In this document: positions 22,008 through 34,399 of the stretch, one piece after another
How positions within the stretch are numbered: the first letter of the stretch is position 1
Layout of the letters: each line of letters opens with the position of its first letter
Source: Iris pallida
Taxonomy: Eukaryota; Streptophyta; Magnoliopsida; Asparagales; Iridaceae
Length of the DNA: 64,000 nt
Assembly: GCA_029216955.1 (NCBI GenBank)
Contig: JANAVB010029819.1
Location: 38,607,854-38,671,853 of the forward strand
Reading direction: 5' to 3'
Program-made: the position numbers and the translations under genes
Notes under the pieces: model-generated
The model's database searches: none
Seen by the model: only the letters and a program-made list of their open reading frames with translations
Told to the model about the DNA's origin: nothing

Positions 22008-23583
22008 TGTCACCCCCAGTTTTCAGAAACAGTAGTATTTTTGTCATTTTATATTTTTGAATATTTTTAAAATTTATTTTATTATTTATGATATTATTTT
22101 GGGGTTGAAATTTATTTTATTATTTAGGATATTGTTTTGGGGTTATTTGAGTCGGGTTCGAATTTTAACTCAATCCGACTTGAAACGGGGACCCGGGGGG
22201 GTAGTTTGACTCTAGTGGGACCCACACACTAGTTAGACATGGCCCACATGATATTAATTTTAGTTCACATGATATTAATTTTAGTTAGTAGTTAGACTAA
22301 TTATTTATGGATAGGTTTAGTTTAATTAGAGACTTAAAACTAGACTAAATTGACCTCAACCTTTAACCCATTCCTAATTTAAATCAAATAGATTAGTGGA
22401 GGGCTTTTTGGACATTCAAATAGGGGACATCTCACCATTTTTGGGCAGCCACCTATGGGGGGGATAAGGAGTGAGTCACTCCTTCATTCATTTGTTTTTA
22501 TCCACTTTCTCTCTCTTGTTCTTCCCCAAATTAATTTAGAGATGAACCTCCATTGATTTCATCTCCAAATCTACCCCTTCTTCCACCAAATCTTCTTCAT
22601 TTCTCCTCTACTCCATGGTTAGAGGGTGCTAGCCAAGTTTGGGAGGATTCGGAGCTCGTTCGTTCCTTTTAGAATCTCTACGTGTCGGTATCGTGTCAGA
22701 AAGATTTTTCTTTGAATCTCTCTTCCGGAAGGTATAATCTCTCCTCTAATCCATCCCTACATACATATAGGAATATTTTGAACCCATAGGAATGACCCCC
22801 ATGGTTGTATCTCCATTTGTGTCCATTTCGTGTCCATTTGGAGGTCATAGAAGTGTCCTTTGTGTTGTGGTTGTGTCCATGTGGAAAAACTCCAAATTTG
22901 AACACACTATGTGTTGTTGTCATGTATGAATGAATTGTTGCATGTTTAATCTCATATTTTTGTATTAGAGATGTGTTCTATAGTGTCTTATATATATATT
23001 AGTGTAGAGAGTGAGTTCTTGATATATTATGTTATATACTTGTTTTTCTTTTGTCTCAAACTACCTAAATTCGTCATAATATTTATCCACGTTTTTAGTA
23101 GCAATAGCAACTTAGAAATGTCATAACTTTTAGCTTAAAACTTGAATTTATCTCCCATTTTTTTGAAAAGAACCGTATCGAAGTTAGCTTTCCAAATATA
23201 TATTTTAATAAGCCAAATTCGTTCTGAAACTTTCTGTAAAATTATTTGAGTGTCAGCTGTATGAAAGACGTACGCGTTTTGGTGTTTTTGCAATTCCGGG
23301 AGCTTCCGGACACGAAAATACGATCCGTTTAAAGTTTCGGAAAGCTAACACAAAGATATATATCATATTTTAATCCTAGAATTTAATGAATGCTTAATTT
23401 GTACAGTATTGATTTTAAGTAGAAGATTACTATACGACATATGCATTTTGTATATCCTTGTATATACAAATATGTATGTATGCATGTGTATATATATGTG
23501 TGTGTATGTTAAGAGAATGTAATATAATATAGAGTATGCATAAATAATATAATGTATGAAAGTATATAATGTATTCAAATATG

Positions 23584-23643
23584 TATGTATAGGTGCATGA
23601 ATGAATGAATGAATGAATGCAATGCATGAATGAATGGATGAAA
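23584..23643. repeat. (ATGA)n-type microsatellite in the solo LTR
   Basis: A run of GAATGAATGAATGAATG with neighbouring variants (GCATGAATGAATGGATG) is surrounded by TATATG-rich sequence from about 23450. The long minus-strand frames here are by-products of this simple sequence. Confidence 0.75.
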
Positions 23644-24609
23644 TGCAACCATGTGGGTAATGCAGGGTATTGAAACATGTATGCAAGTATCCATATGTAA
23701 GTAAGTAACGTAATCAAGTATGAATGTATGCTATATATGAATGCCAACATGATAGGAATGTATGATGCCATATTAGCACTTAGCACCATGTTCATATGTT
23801 AAAACCCCCTTCTACATGTTGACAGTAACCCCAAGCATGAATACACATAAAACCTACTTACTGTTATGAGTAAAACCGTTGATGTATGAATAAACCCTTT
23901 TGTTATGATTAACACCCACACACACATGCTAAACCTATGCTTTATATGTTATTTCTTCTATGTGACACAATAAACCCTTGCTAAATGTTATCCTTCTAAC
24001 ATAACCCCCTCATACTTGAACACATTGTACTGCTATGTACACATTGCCATATCCACATTCATGTATCACTCACTCCTTGTCTTTATGCACCTTGTTTGTA
24101 ATAAAAATATATATGAATATATATATGTAATGTGTGTTTGATAACTTGTGTAGCTTTGTGATTTTGTGTGAGTGTTAGTCTAGGCTTGGTTAGGCCTAAT
24201 GAGACTTGTTAGTCTAGGTTTAGACCTAGTACTGTCTAGTTAACCTAGTTTGACTAGTACGGTTGACCAGAGTTGACTTTGACCTAGATTGACTTAGAAT
24301 CATCTAGATTGTATTATAATTTTAATTACCATATAAATTGAACTCTTTATAACCTGTGTTGCTATAACTAGAACTCTGTGACTCCATTTGGCTATTTTTT
24401 CATATCAGCTGTTCAGGATATCAGGCGAGTACATTCTCTGATCGTTTCATACTTGTCACGACTTATATTCTCGCTATAGATTACTTTTACTTGATGCTGT
24501 CACGTTATCATCACGGATTGGTACTATATAGATCTCTTCTTGGGATGTTTTCCCCCTTAGCGGGCGCATCGGATACTTTATGACATGTGTTTCATGTACA
24601 TTATGTATT

Positions 24610-24725
24610 CCTTGCTTCTGTGTTATTCATGTACACTCATGTTCTCTCATGTTCTTTCATGTACGTTCATGTACTCTCATGTTCTTTCATGTACGCTCAT
24701 GTTTCCTCATGTGTTTCCTGTATAA
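24610..24725. repeat. Short CATGT-based tandem repeat in the solo LTR
   Basis: Variants of TCTCATGT, TTTCATGTAC and TTCATGTAC recur about every 10-12 bases over some 115 bases. The array is absent from the LARD LTRs, so it is specific to this subfamily. Confidence 0.6.
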
Positions 24726-25547
24726 CCAAAACATCATGTTCGTAACGTAACTTGAACGGATCCTTGTGTATTGATTGTGGGTAGGGGTGAGTATAAATGG
24801 TCATGTGATTTATCCATCATGTTCACTCTGTTACTTTTCATGTTTTATCATGTACAATACAGCCTTATTGGCTGATGTCCCACATGTTCACTCATGTATA
24901 TCATGTTCAACCTAAGCCAATTACATGCCATCTCGTACTCTAAATCACTAGTCACTTACATTTCTTACTTATCATGTATATATTTCCAGTTATCAAATAT
25001 CTCTCCTGTTTTCATGTACATCTTCTTACAGCGTTTCATGTATCTTACTCTATTGCTTGCTTTATATTTTCTGCCATGATATGAACTGCATGAGATGTAC
25101 TGTGCTCGCTCCTGTCCTGACTGGACCTGTTGATAAATTTTACAGATAGCCTGGAGGTTGCCTGCTAGCCTAGAGGAGACACAGTAGAGGTTGTATAGAT
25201 AGCTAGGGTTTTGCTCATAGTTTATTTCTAGTTGTCTTGAGTTGTATTTATGGATTGCTGTATTTGAGCTTTGAGATGTATTTCTGGGTTTGTGTATCTT
25301 AGACACTTAGACTTCTATCTGTTGTATCTCTTTTGGATTTCATGTTTTATCTATCTTTATCATGCTCTACCTTAGATGTGATTGAGACTGTATCTGCTAT
25401 GTCACCTCCATTCGGAGAGTATATACTGTACAGGTACCTTTATTTTGTTAGATGTTTGACCTAGGACAGCGTTCTACCGCCGACACTGCGGCGTAGGCTG
25501 GACGTACCCACTTTTCGTGCCCTTACTCTAGGGTGCGGGTCGTGACA

Positions 25548-26678
25548 GCTATTAAAAGCTTTTGAGATTCGGGCTTGATATAACTCAATATGCTGTTGAG
25601 CCAATAACCGTTTCTCGTCAAGCGCTTCTAATTCTTGAAGTCAAAGGAGGTCGTTGTTCTCTGTAGTGAGCACGTTGGCAATAGCAATCCGCAGGGATAG
25701 GATCTGAAGTTCCAAAGGTAGAACTGCTTCACAACCATACACAAGAGAAAAATGTGTACAGCCAGTAGGGGTACGGACCGTAGTGCGGTAGGCCCATAGA
25801 CATTCTCCAAGTTTTTTACTCCAATTCCGTTTGTTAGTAGATACAAACTTCTTCAGGAGTTTGATAATAGTCTTGTTGAAGGCTTCAGCTAAACCATTAG
25901 CAGTAGGATTGTAAGCTGTCGAAGCGATATTGTCAATTCGATGATCGTCACAAAACCTGGTAAACTTCTGGCTAATGAACTGTGGTCCATTATCATGAAT
26001 GATCCGTCGAGGGACACCAAATCTATAGATGACATGGTATTTGACAAAGTTGATGACGCTACTGGTCTTAACTTCAGCCAGAGGTATAGCTTCAGCCCAT
26101 TTGGAGAAGTAATCGGTTATAGCTAATATGAACCGATGTCCTTTAGAAGAAGGAGGATTAATAGGACCTATAATATCCATGCCCCAAGCTTCAAAAGGCC
26201 AGGAAGCAGCAGTCGGATGAAGGAATTCTGACGGTTGATGGATGAAATCTGCGTAAATTTGACAAGCTCGATATTTTCTTGCATATTCGATGGCATCTGA
26301 TACCATAGAGGACCAGTAGTAACCCATGCGTCGGATACGGTCTTGTAGTTTAGTGCCAGGTTGATGTGCTCCACAAACACTATCATGAGCTTCATGTAAT
26401 ACTTGCTTCGCTTTATCACCAGCAAGACAGCGTAAGAGAAGACCGTCATAAGTCCGTCGGTAGAGAGTCTTAGTAGTCTCATTGTAGTAGAATTGCAGAG
26501 ACCGTCGACGAATACTCGTAGCTTCCTTAGGATCTTCAGGAAGTATATCATGGACCACGAAGTCGATGAAGGGAGTTCTCCAATCTTCACTGATAACATT
26601 GGCCTCAGTAAAATTACTGAACTCAATATTGCGATTATTTTCGATGTAAAACAATTTCCGATTAGAGACAACCACCAC
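25548..26678 (-). pseudogene. G1 integrase, zinc and catalytic domains
   Basis: The frame from 26678 down to 25641 holds the integrase zinc region (EAHDSVCGAHQPG ... KYRACQIYAD) and the catalytic core. The core has Asp in MDIIGPINPP, Asp in HDNGPQF and Glu in ANGLAEAFNK, so the DDE triad is present. The first Cys of the zinc finger is Tyr in both G1 and G2. The frame breaks near 25641, but homologous sequence continues to the solo LTR at 25548. The enzyme would insert the cDNA in the genome. It cannot work here because of the insertion and the upstream stops. Confidence 0.88.
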
Positions 26679-27119
26679 ATGTTATCTTTTGACAGGTATG
26701 GCTAAGACTACCGCGAGATTGGCTAAAGCATCTGCCTAAGTGTTACAAGCTCGTCGAACATATTGAATAAAAAAAAGCCTTGAACGATGTAGCCATTTAA
26801 GTCGCAGCTTCATGATAAGGCACTAGATCTTGATGACGAACTTCATAGGCTCCTCTAACCTGGTTAACAACCAGCTTGGAGTCGCCATAGACTTCAAGAT
26901 ATTCGATGTCTAGTTGTTTAGCTAATTGAAGGCCAATGAGTAGAGCGTTGTATTCTGCTACGTTGTTGGAACAGGGTTCATCTAAGGAATAGGCTCTTTC
27001 GATAGTCGACCCGTCTGGAGAAACAAGAACAACCCCAACTCCTGCGACAATGGCACCATTCGGCCCGATCTTGGATGCACCGTTAAAGAATAGAAGCCAA
27101 GTAGGAAATTATTCGGAGA
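26679..27119 (-). pseudogene. G1 second (archaeal-type) RNase H region
   Basis: The G2 counterpart is clearly readable (LFFDGASRIGHGG, MAEYNALLIGLQLAKQ, YGDSKLIVNQV, ADALANLAA). The same order of motifs can be traced here between 27095 and 26700 with several stops and frameshifts, for example a TAG at about 26736. A second RNase H downstream of the normal one is the mark of the Tat lineage. It may supply the primer-removal activity that the first domain has lost. Confidence 0.7.
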
Positions 27120-28364
27120 TCATATTTGATTCCAATGCCTTGTCTGGAATTTCATCGTAAAGTTTAGATGTTTCTGGAATAGATGAGCCGCTAAGAAATC
27201 TGCCAGTGCTTGACCCTTAACAGATTTTTGTGGAACATAAACCATGTCATATTGGGCTAGCAGAATGGCCCATGTAGCCAATCGAGAGTTGAGTGTACTT
27301 GGCTTCTTCATCAGTACCCGAAGAGGATTAACTCGGGAGATGACATGAATGGTTTGGCCGATGATATAATGTCGAGTCTTTTGTACAGCGAACATAAGAG
27401 CTAAGCATTCTTTCTCAACCGGATTATAACGGTGTTCAGCACCAATCATAGTACGACTAAGATAGTAGATGGCTTGTTTGTGGCCTTTTTTGTTCTTCTG
27501 GGCAAGTAAAGCACCCAATGAATGATCCATAGCATGGACATACATTAAGAATGGTATGCCCGAGATTGGTAGCACCAAGACTGGTGGGTTCATGAGATAC
27601 TGTTTTATGTCGTCAAATGCTCGTTGACATTCTTCAGTCCAAATGAAAGATACACCTTTCTTCATTAACTGGGTAAATGGTCTACAGCGTCTAGACAGAT
27701 TTGAAATGAATCTCCTGATGTACGCAAGTCGACCTTAGAATCCTCGTAGCTCTTTTAGGTTGCGTAGAGGACGCATCTCTTGAATGGCTTTGATCTTCTC
27801 GGGATCCACGTGTATACCTTTAGAGGTAATGACGAAGCCGAGAAATTTACCACTAGAGACACCCAAGAATGACTTAGTGGGATTCATTTTCAGCTGATGT
27901 TGGCGCATTAGATTGAAGATAGTTCTTAAATCATGGATGTGATCTTCCTTTAGACGACTCTTGACAGCAATATCGTCAACATAGAATTCGACAGTCTTGC
28001 ACAGATGATCTCGAAAGATGGTACTCATAGCTCGTTGGTAAGTTGCACCAGCGTTCTTGAGACCAAATGGCATCACTGTGTAGCAGTAGACTCCGCGAGG
28101 AGTACGGAAATAAGTGTGTTTTTCATCTTCAGGATTCATCCGAATCTGATTATATCCAGAGAATCCATCCATGAAGGATATCTTTTCGAACCCACAAGTG
28201 TTGTTGATCATGACGTCTGTGATAGGAAGAGAAAACTCATCTTTTGGACAGGCTTCATTAAGATCCCGGAAGTCGATGCAAACTCGAACTTTGCCAATTT
28301 TTTTAAGACAGGGACAACGTTGGCTACCCAATCTGGATGTTGTTCTTCTCGAATAAAGACACAA
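27120..28364 (-). pseudogene. G1 reverse transcriptase and first RNase H
   Basis: The RT runs from 28364 to 27735 with VCIDFRDLNEACPKD, GYNQIRM, FGLKNAGATYQR and the catalytic YVDDIAVKS at about 27972-27983. It then reads GKFLGFVITSKGI, and stops at a TAA where G2 has CAA (about 27735). The RNase H (27665-27120) has WTEECQRAFDDIK, LLAQKNKKGHKQAIYYLS and EKECLALMFAVQK. A frameshift near 28300 separates the first RT residues, which are in the upstream frame. The catalytic residues of RT are intact, so death is by stops and frameshifts only. Confidence 0.88.
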
Positions 28365-29617
28365 GCTATGAGCTTTTTGACTTCATCATAAATTACGTCC
28401 ATCATTTCTGGCTTGAACTGCCTCTGCTGCTGTTTAACTGGCTTTGCATTAGGCAAAATATTCAGTTTATGAGTGGCAATTTTGGGATCTAAACTTGGCA
28501 TGTCTTCATAACTCCAGGCGAAGACATTAATATATTCTCGAATAAGAAGAATTAACTCTTGCTTATCTGCCTCTAGGAGATTCTTGCTGATGAATATTGG
28601 ACGAGGTGACCCGTTTTCTCCTACGTCAATTTGGACCAATTGATCTTCGGTAGGGGGTTCTCGTTGTTCAAATCGAAGTTCCAATTGGGTGTCCATTCGT
28701 TGAGCCCAAGGATCTGTTTCAGGATTTTCTTCGATATCTTCGTCATAACCTTCTGGAAGCTCAGCAGAGACCATGTTAGAAGATACAATCAATCGATGAA
28801 CTTGGCCAATACTGGTGTCAGAATCCCACGATCTGGACTCAGAAGAGTTAGAGCGCTCCTCACTATCAAACTCGGAGGCTACTGGTAATAAGACTGGAGG
28901 TGACGAATATCCAAGACCTCTTTTTGTCCTGCTGTAGTACATCTCTGATTTTCCTTCCGGAAAAACTGTACGGATAGGAGTTCGTCTACCCTTACCATAG
29001 TTGAGGCCACTCTTGAAGTCATAACCCATCTTTCGGATGATGTCTTTTGATTGTTGACTATAACGACAAAGTTGGAGACGTCCCATATCGTTATTTTGGC
29101 TATCATCCGTATAGCTGAATTTTTGTTCTGGTCCTTTACTAAAAAGTATTAGACTCTCACCTCTCTTTCGAGAGGGGACAACAAAGTATGAATCATCTGG
29201 GTGTTCGAGTAAGACTTCTGTTTGAAGAGACTGTACAACTCCCATTATAAATGATTGAAAGCTATCTAACATATCCAAATAGCATTTTGTATGATAAATG
29301 ACATCAGTATACTGGAAAGGAGATGTTTTTTCATTAATTTGTACATCTATATTTACAACAGGACCTTTAGCCTTAGCAGGCTTGGTCAGATTGATTATAA
29401 GAGGGGGAGAAGAAGAACGTGAAGGAGGCTTCCTACGACGAAGGTCAATAACAAGAAGCTCAGAAGAGGTGAGCTCCCTTTTATCCTTGTTATAAGATAA
29501 ATCGATAACAAGTGGCTCAAGAGAGGTGAGTTGCCTTTTATCCTTGTTACGACGTAGGTCGATAACAAGTGGCTCAGAAAAGGTGAGCTCCCTTTGATCT
29601 CGACCACCATCGGTTGG
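28365..29617 (-). pseudogene. G1 linker between protease and RT, with G-patch-like motif
   Basis: The frame 29278-28208 contains IIRKMGYDFKSGLNYGKGRR at about 29040-28980, reminiscent of the G-patch found in this place in Tat polyproteins. It then has an acidic stretch and the start of RT (LIREYINVFAWSYEDMPSLD, KQQQRQFKPEMM). The part from 29617 to 29279 has a 66-base unit repeated with variations (GGTGAGCTCCCTTTTATCC and neighbours, about 29460-29600), which is only loosely conserved in G2. Role unknown. Confidence 0.65.
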
Positions 29618-30970
29618 TTACTTCCGGACTGGCAAGTGAATAGCCAGTGGTTTGGAGGACTGAGGATGATAAACACGCCCTTTAACAGGTACGATGAGGG
29701 TGTCATTGGGCACTGGTTCTTGTTCTTCTTCAGTGTCCAGAGCCAGTACTACCTTCATGAACTCATCTTTATACATACGAGCATCATTACAATATGCTTC
29801 GACACCTTTGAAAGGGTAGAGATCCGCAACCTCTTTTTGAACCTCTCCATTGTCATCAACATACTTGAAACATTGATGGAGAGTTGAAAGAACAATGTTG
29901 TGTTCATGAAGGAATGGTCTCCCCAAAAGGGCATTGTAAGAGCAACCATGGTTATCTATGATATAGAAGGTTACCTTTGTGCGAAGATTGCCTATTTGGA
30001 GTTTTAGGCGAATCTTGCCCAGAGGCTCACTTCTTCCCTGGTTGAACCCCAAGATGGTGGTGATTGTGCTAGAAAGACTATGTACTGGGATCTTCAGTGC
30101 GTCTAGCATTGTCCTCGGCATGATACTGAGTGCTGACCCGGGATCTATCAGAATACGATCGACCTTCATCGTGGCGATGTATCCTGTATAGTATAGAGGA
30201 CGGTCATGCCTATTGTCTTCCATCAGCATATCATCCTGTGTGAAGGTAATGTTTGGAATTAACTCCAACGCACTGTGACGGTGGAGACAAGAGACATGCT
30301 CTAATTCTGGCTTTTTTAGAAAGGTTAGACAGGTTTTCGCCTGCATGAGGGCTTCACTCAGGATTTCTCGAGTCTCTTTGGAGAGGCGTAAGAGCTCAAA
30401 GATCGACAGCCTAGCCGGTGTATTACCTAATTGAGCCAAAATATCAAAATTGTATGGTTTCTCAAGTCCAGAAGGGGATGACTTCTTCAAAGGCTTATCA
30501 AAATGGACTTGTTGTTTGCCTTTGTCGGCTGCTGTCGGCCTAGGAAGAATGGGTTCTAAAACCAGTGAAGACACAGCAGGGATGCCCTCAGTAGAAGTCG
30601 GTTGCACTGGAGCGGACTCATAAGAAGAAGCAGGGTTTTCTTGAGTTTCGAAAAATTCCCGTAGATAGGCTTTTCCTGACTTGGTACCCAACATGATTTT
30701 TTCTTCAACTTTGGGGTCAAAAGACACTATATTACAGATCTTTGTTCTGCCCTTGGAGCGGTCTTTTTGCTTAGAAGGAGCCTCGAAGTCTGCAACAAGG
30801 TCTGGGTGGATCCACATAATCTTATCGTTATCAAGAGATAGGGGAACGAGGCCTTCACTCCGTAGAGGAGGAAGATTCTCGATCTCAAGGGTGGCCTTGG
30901 GGATAGGGATGACACCATGCTGTACCATCTGTGGAGGGAAGTTACCGAACTGTACTGATACCATGTTCAC
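29618..30970 (-). pseudogene. G1 end of gag and aspartic protease
   Basis: The frame of 450 codons starts after the zinc-finger region of gag. The protease active site is ILIDPGSALSIMP at about 30131-30145, followed by GCSYNALLGRPFLHEH. DPG replaces the usual DSG or DTG, as it also does in G2, so it is a family feature rather than damage. The protease would cut the polyprotein. The frame itself is open across 1.35 kb, which is unusual in this element. It ends where a variable linker begins. Confidence 0.8.
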
Positions 30971-32110
30971 GGTAACAGTCTTTTCATCTTGTTGAAGAGT
31001 GACAACACCAGCATTGACTAACTCCTAAATCTTGCCTTTGAGCACATAACATGCTCGAGTGGGATGACCAATAAACCTGTGATAGACACAATATTTGGGA
31101 TGATCAGTCTTACCAACCTCGTCAGGCTTCTTTGGGTCTGGAAGTTGGAGCTTATTGCTTTTAATCAAGCAATCGAAGATGCTCACGGTGTCGTTCTCGT
31201 CAAAGGAGTATTCTACTTTCGGACGAGTTTCCCTTGGTGGAGGGGCAGAAGGAGTAGAAGCAGTCGTAGGTGGAGCTACGTTGATAGCCAGAGATTCTTT
31301 TTTCTTCAAATTGATGTTCAAAGATTCTTTACCTTTGCGATTGTTCTGGCGATTACCGATACTAGATGTCGGGTGTTCATCCCGGTCGGGGTTAGACATG
31401 TGTACCCCTAACTGCTTGAACTTGTTAGTACTAACTTCAGATGCTTTAGCATTGACAATGAATGATGGCCAATCTTAAAATTGAGTTGACCCCGTCCACA
31501 TGCTGATGATAGACAAAAGATTTGCTTTACAGGTATCTATAGTAACTGTGGCCGGAGTTCCAGGAGGCATCTTTAATGCTTCTCGGCGGAATCGTTCAAT
31601 GAAACTCTCAGCGGTTTCATTATGTCTTTATTTGATCTTGTTGAGGGCCGACATGGTCATGTCATTGATTCCCTCGTAGAATCGCTCCAAGAAGATTTGT
31701 TTCAAACCTGAGAAAGAGGTGAGACAGCCATCTGGCAAGCTCCTGTACCAATCGTATGCTATACTGGCTAAACAGCCGACGAATACCCTAGTAAGAAGAG
31801 CGTCATTTGGCTGAAGTTGAACAGTCATTACCTCAAAGTGGTTAATGAACTGACTCGGAGAAGTACTACCGTCAAACAGCAAAATTGTAGGAATCTTGTA
31901 TTTTGGAGGAAATGGGACTTCCTTCCATTCAACCGGATATGGTTGTTTGATCCCCAATCTCTGTAAGTTGTCCTTCTCTTTGAAAGCCTCAAATTGAGTG
32001 CGCAAGAGTTTGACAGCTTCATTAGCATCCTCCGATAATGCAGAAGGAGCAGGCTGTATGTTAGGAGGAGGAACAGCATGGTAAGTTCTACCCCCAGCTT
32101 CTGACTGACT
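30971..32110 (-). pseudogene. G1 gag (capsid part and zinc-finger-like motif)
   Basis: The retrotransposon gag domain is read from 32005 (FPPKYKIPTILLFDGSTSPS, LLTRVFVGCLASIAYDWYRSLPD, FLERFYEG) to a stop at 31628-31630. Homology continues past the stop in the same frame, and a second stop interrupts QF-DW at about 31478 where G2 has CAG. The segment 31399-31025 holds the Tat-type motif KYCVYHRFIGHPTRACYVLK. The stop at 31628 is shared with G2 (62943-62945). The protein would form the capsid. Confidence 0.82.
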
Positions 32111-32119
32111 GGGTGTGGG

Positions 32120-33990
32120 TTAAATTTGTACAGGAGATATTTGAGGAGATACTACCCCCAGACCTGCATTGACAGGCACCGATGATGCAATAATCTCAGT
32201 ATTTACATCAGGTACGGTCGGTGGTACTGTATGTTGGGCCACTATGATAGAATGTATACTTGTGACCATTTCAGCCATGGTCTTCAGCTTGTCTTCTAGT
32301 GCAGCTATTCGTTGTTCTTGATTTACTGAACTAGAAGCATCTGGATCTTTAGTGACAACATAAGCTGTTACCTCTCTAGGTACAGTAGAAGACACTGTAT
32401 GTTTTGAACTTTCGCTGTATGCATCATAATCAGAGAAGGAATCATCTCCTGAAATAGAAATAGGGTGATGACCAGAGGGATCTTGGAGAAGATTCCCATG
32501 CCCCATTGTGTCTCGACTTCGGGATCGGGTGTGTCAAAATACTCCTTCAGAAGATTCTTGGAGTAAATCTAAGTACCGCTGGCTGGGCCTGCGAGGCTTA
32601 CCGTATTTGGAGCACTTTCTACCCCCAGTGTCTCGAGAAGCCATGTTGACGGAAGCATACAACACTTCGTCTTCATCTTCTGATATTGGTTCAGAAGTTG
32701 CAAAATTCAGACGATCGAAAACCGATCGTTTTGTTGTCTGGCAACAGCACTTGATGACAACCTTGTGATTACAATAATGTTCAAGTGGTTGAACTGGAGT
32801 TGCTGAGATGTTGTCCCGTTTTTGCTTGAGGTGCTCCCGGAGGTCAAAAATAATGACGGGACGAGAAGAAGTCTGAGGGATACGTTCTTTGACCACATTC
32901 GGAACATGGTTTCGGTTCTTCAGATGTTTTGTCCCATGAGTATATATAGAAGTACTCACTTCATTAGCATAGGTGTCAGGATTTTTCATCCTGGAAATTC
33001 GCCTCTGATGCAGGTTGATCTTCGGCATTGGCTGCTTGCGTTTCACAAAAGCTGGTCTATTAAGATAAGTCCGTAGATCGGCAAACTCACCCCCAAGGGT
33101 TTCTGTCTGATATACCAGTAATTTTTCCTATTTTGAGCGGGATATCCTGAGAGTTGGGAGATCTTGGAGTTCCGCTACCGGAGTAGGTAGAATACCTCTT
33201 TGATCAGTACATTTTCCTTTAGCAGGGAGAGAAGAGCTCTTGTTTTAGAGAGTTCTTGTACTGATTGGTGCCGAGACACGTTCAGATGGATCATCTACGG
33301 TAAAAATCGGAGAAGACTGAGAATAGACCAAAGGACCTTTTTTCTTGTTTTGTGAAGAAGGGTTAGCTAAAAAGCATTTCCTCTGTTGTCTTCTAAGTCG
33401 TGGAACGAGGAAGTTCGAGAAAAGACCAACGAGCCTTTTTCTTTGTTCTGAGGAGGAGGAGGAACAGTCAACAGACTACCCCCAGTGGATTGTGCTGGAG
33501 CAACAAGGTGCTTGGGAAGAGGAGCAGAGTTTTTCCCTTTGTTGTGAGAAGAAGGGAGATTAGCCAAAGGACTATCCCTATTAGACTTCACTGGAACAGC
33601 TTGCGCAGAGGTTGAAGTAGCAATAGGAGCATTGGCTGATTGCGCTTGGGAAGCTTTGACAGATGGCCTTTTGGCCATAGAAACTGTAGTTTGCGCAGCA
33701 GGAGTCCTGGCTTCAGAATGTTTAAGTTGCACTCTGGTTGCAGGAATAGTGGATTGCATAGGAGGGAAGGAGGTCGCCAACTGCGCTAGGGGAAGAGAAG
33801 TCTTGCACTTTGCAAGAGTAGCAGAGGAAGTGGGTTGTGCTGTGGCAGAAAGAGCAGTATGTTGCGCAAGGGCAGCAGAAACAGCAGGTTGTGCAGATGA
33901 TTGCGCAGAGGACTTTGGAGTCCACATTGAACGAACCTTGCTCTTGGCAGGGGTTGCAGTACGACGAGTAGCCCCAGAGTTGATCATCGT
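32120..33990 (-). pseudogene. G1 pre-gag region
   Basis: Three frames follow one another: 33987-33367, 33046-32534 and 32506-32120. The first is rich in alanine and has many Ala-Gln pairs, each coded by a TGCGCA-like sequence. The second has KRSVFDRLNF, a motif typical of Tat gag N-termini. The third is Ser-rich followed by EQRIAALEDKLKTMAEMV, a short coiled coil kept in G2. Stops separate the frames. Whether these were one protein is likely but not proven. Confidence 0.6.
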
Positions 33991-34097
33991 CTCGTAGGCA
34001 GTCTGGTTGACCTTTACAACCAGCGTCTTCTACGTCTTTCTGATAGACGCAACGTCACATTGAGTTGTCACTTCCTCATCGGAGGAGAAAGTCGTCC

Positions 34098-34112
34098 CAG
34101 CAGAGTCGCTAT
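34098..34112 (-). other. G1 primer-binding site
   Basis: On the minus strand TAGCGACTCTGCTGG follows the LTR end (ACAAACA) after three bases. Tat/Ogre elements commonly carry TGGCGACTCTGCTGG in this place; this copy has one changed base in the TGG. The tRNA is not verified. Confidence 0.6.
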
Positions 34113-34136
34113 TTTGTTTGTAAAAACAAAAGTCTT

Positions 34137-34142
34137 TTTATT
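34137..34142 (-). terminator. Polyadenylation signal AATAAA in the Tat LTR
   Basis: On the minus strand GTGAAATAAAAAG lies about 25 bases before the LTR end, the usual place for the R/U5 signal. Confidence 0.5.
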
Positions 34143-34345
34143 TCACAAACTTTGTAAGAAGATTACAATTGAATTCTAGAAAAGTACAACTATAGGAATT
34201 CGATCTGAAGACGATCGCTTTATCCCTTGGACGATGTGAACTTTGAAGACGATAGCCTCTGAAAAATGCAGCAGCACTTAGACAAGAACTCCTGATCTTT
34301 GATGATAATAATGATTTGATCCCCTTAATGAAGGACTTGAAACTA

Positions 34346-34354
34346 TATTTATAG
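34346..34354 (-). promoter_or_regulatory. TATA box of the Tat LTR
   Basis: On the minus strand CTATAAATATAG lies about 230 bases before the LTR end and just downstream of the TGCGC array. It is the only good TATA box in this LTR and would drive the genomic RNA of G1. Confidence 0.6.
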
Positions 34355-34399
34355 AGTTCTAAAAATAACTAATTTATAGTTATTCTGGATTGTGCATGA

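Larger units (their letters stand above)
22008..25547 (+). mobile_element. Solo LTR (3540 bp) inserted in G1 integrase
   Basis: Termini are TGTCAC and GTGACA. The flanks are GCGAT on the left (22003-22007) and GCTAT on the right (25548-25552), a 5-bp duplication with one change. The undisturbed G2 site at about 57020 confirms the joint. The last 1.3 kb (from about 24240) are related to the LARD LTRs, including the TTGAC cluster and the hairpin near the end. The first 2.2 kb are not. No internal sequence remains, so the element left by recombination between its LTRs. Confidence 0.88.
16132..34116 (-). mobile_element. G1: Tat-lineage Ty3/gypsy retrotransposon with antisense genes
   Basis: On the minus strand the order is LTR, primer site, a pre-gag region, gag with a zinc-finger-like motif, protease, RT, RNase H, a second (archaeal-type) RNase H region, and integrase. 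A second RNase H is diagnostic of the Tat lineage. Downstream of pol two genes run on the opposite strand (16618-20848, 21368-21694). The 5' LTR ends at 34115. The left (3') LTR is reduced to a U3-like stretch before the antisense gene, so the left limit is approximate. A solo LTR splits integrase. All gag-pol frames carry stops or frameshifts. Confidence 0.85.

Noticed and set aside
23363..23795. Two overlapping minus-strand frames rich in His, Ile and Tyr
   Set aside because: They come from ATGA and TATG simple sequence in the solo LTR.
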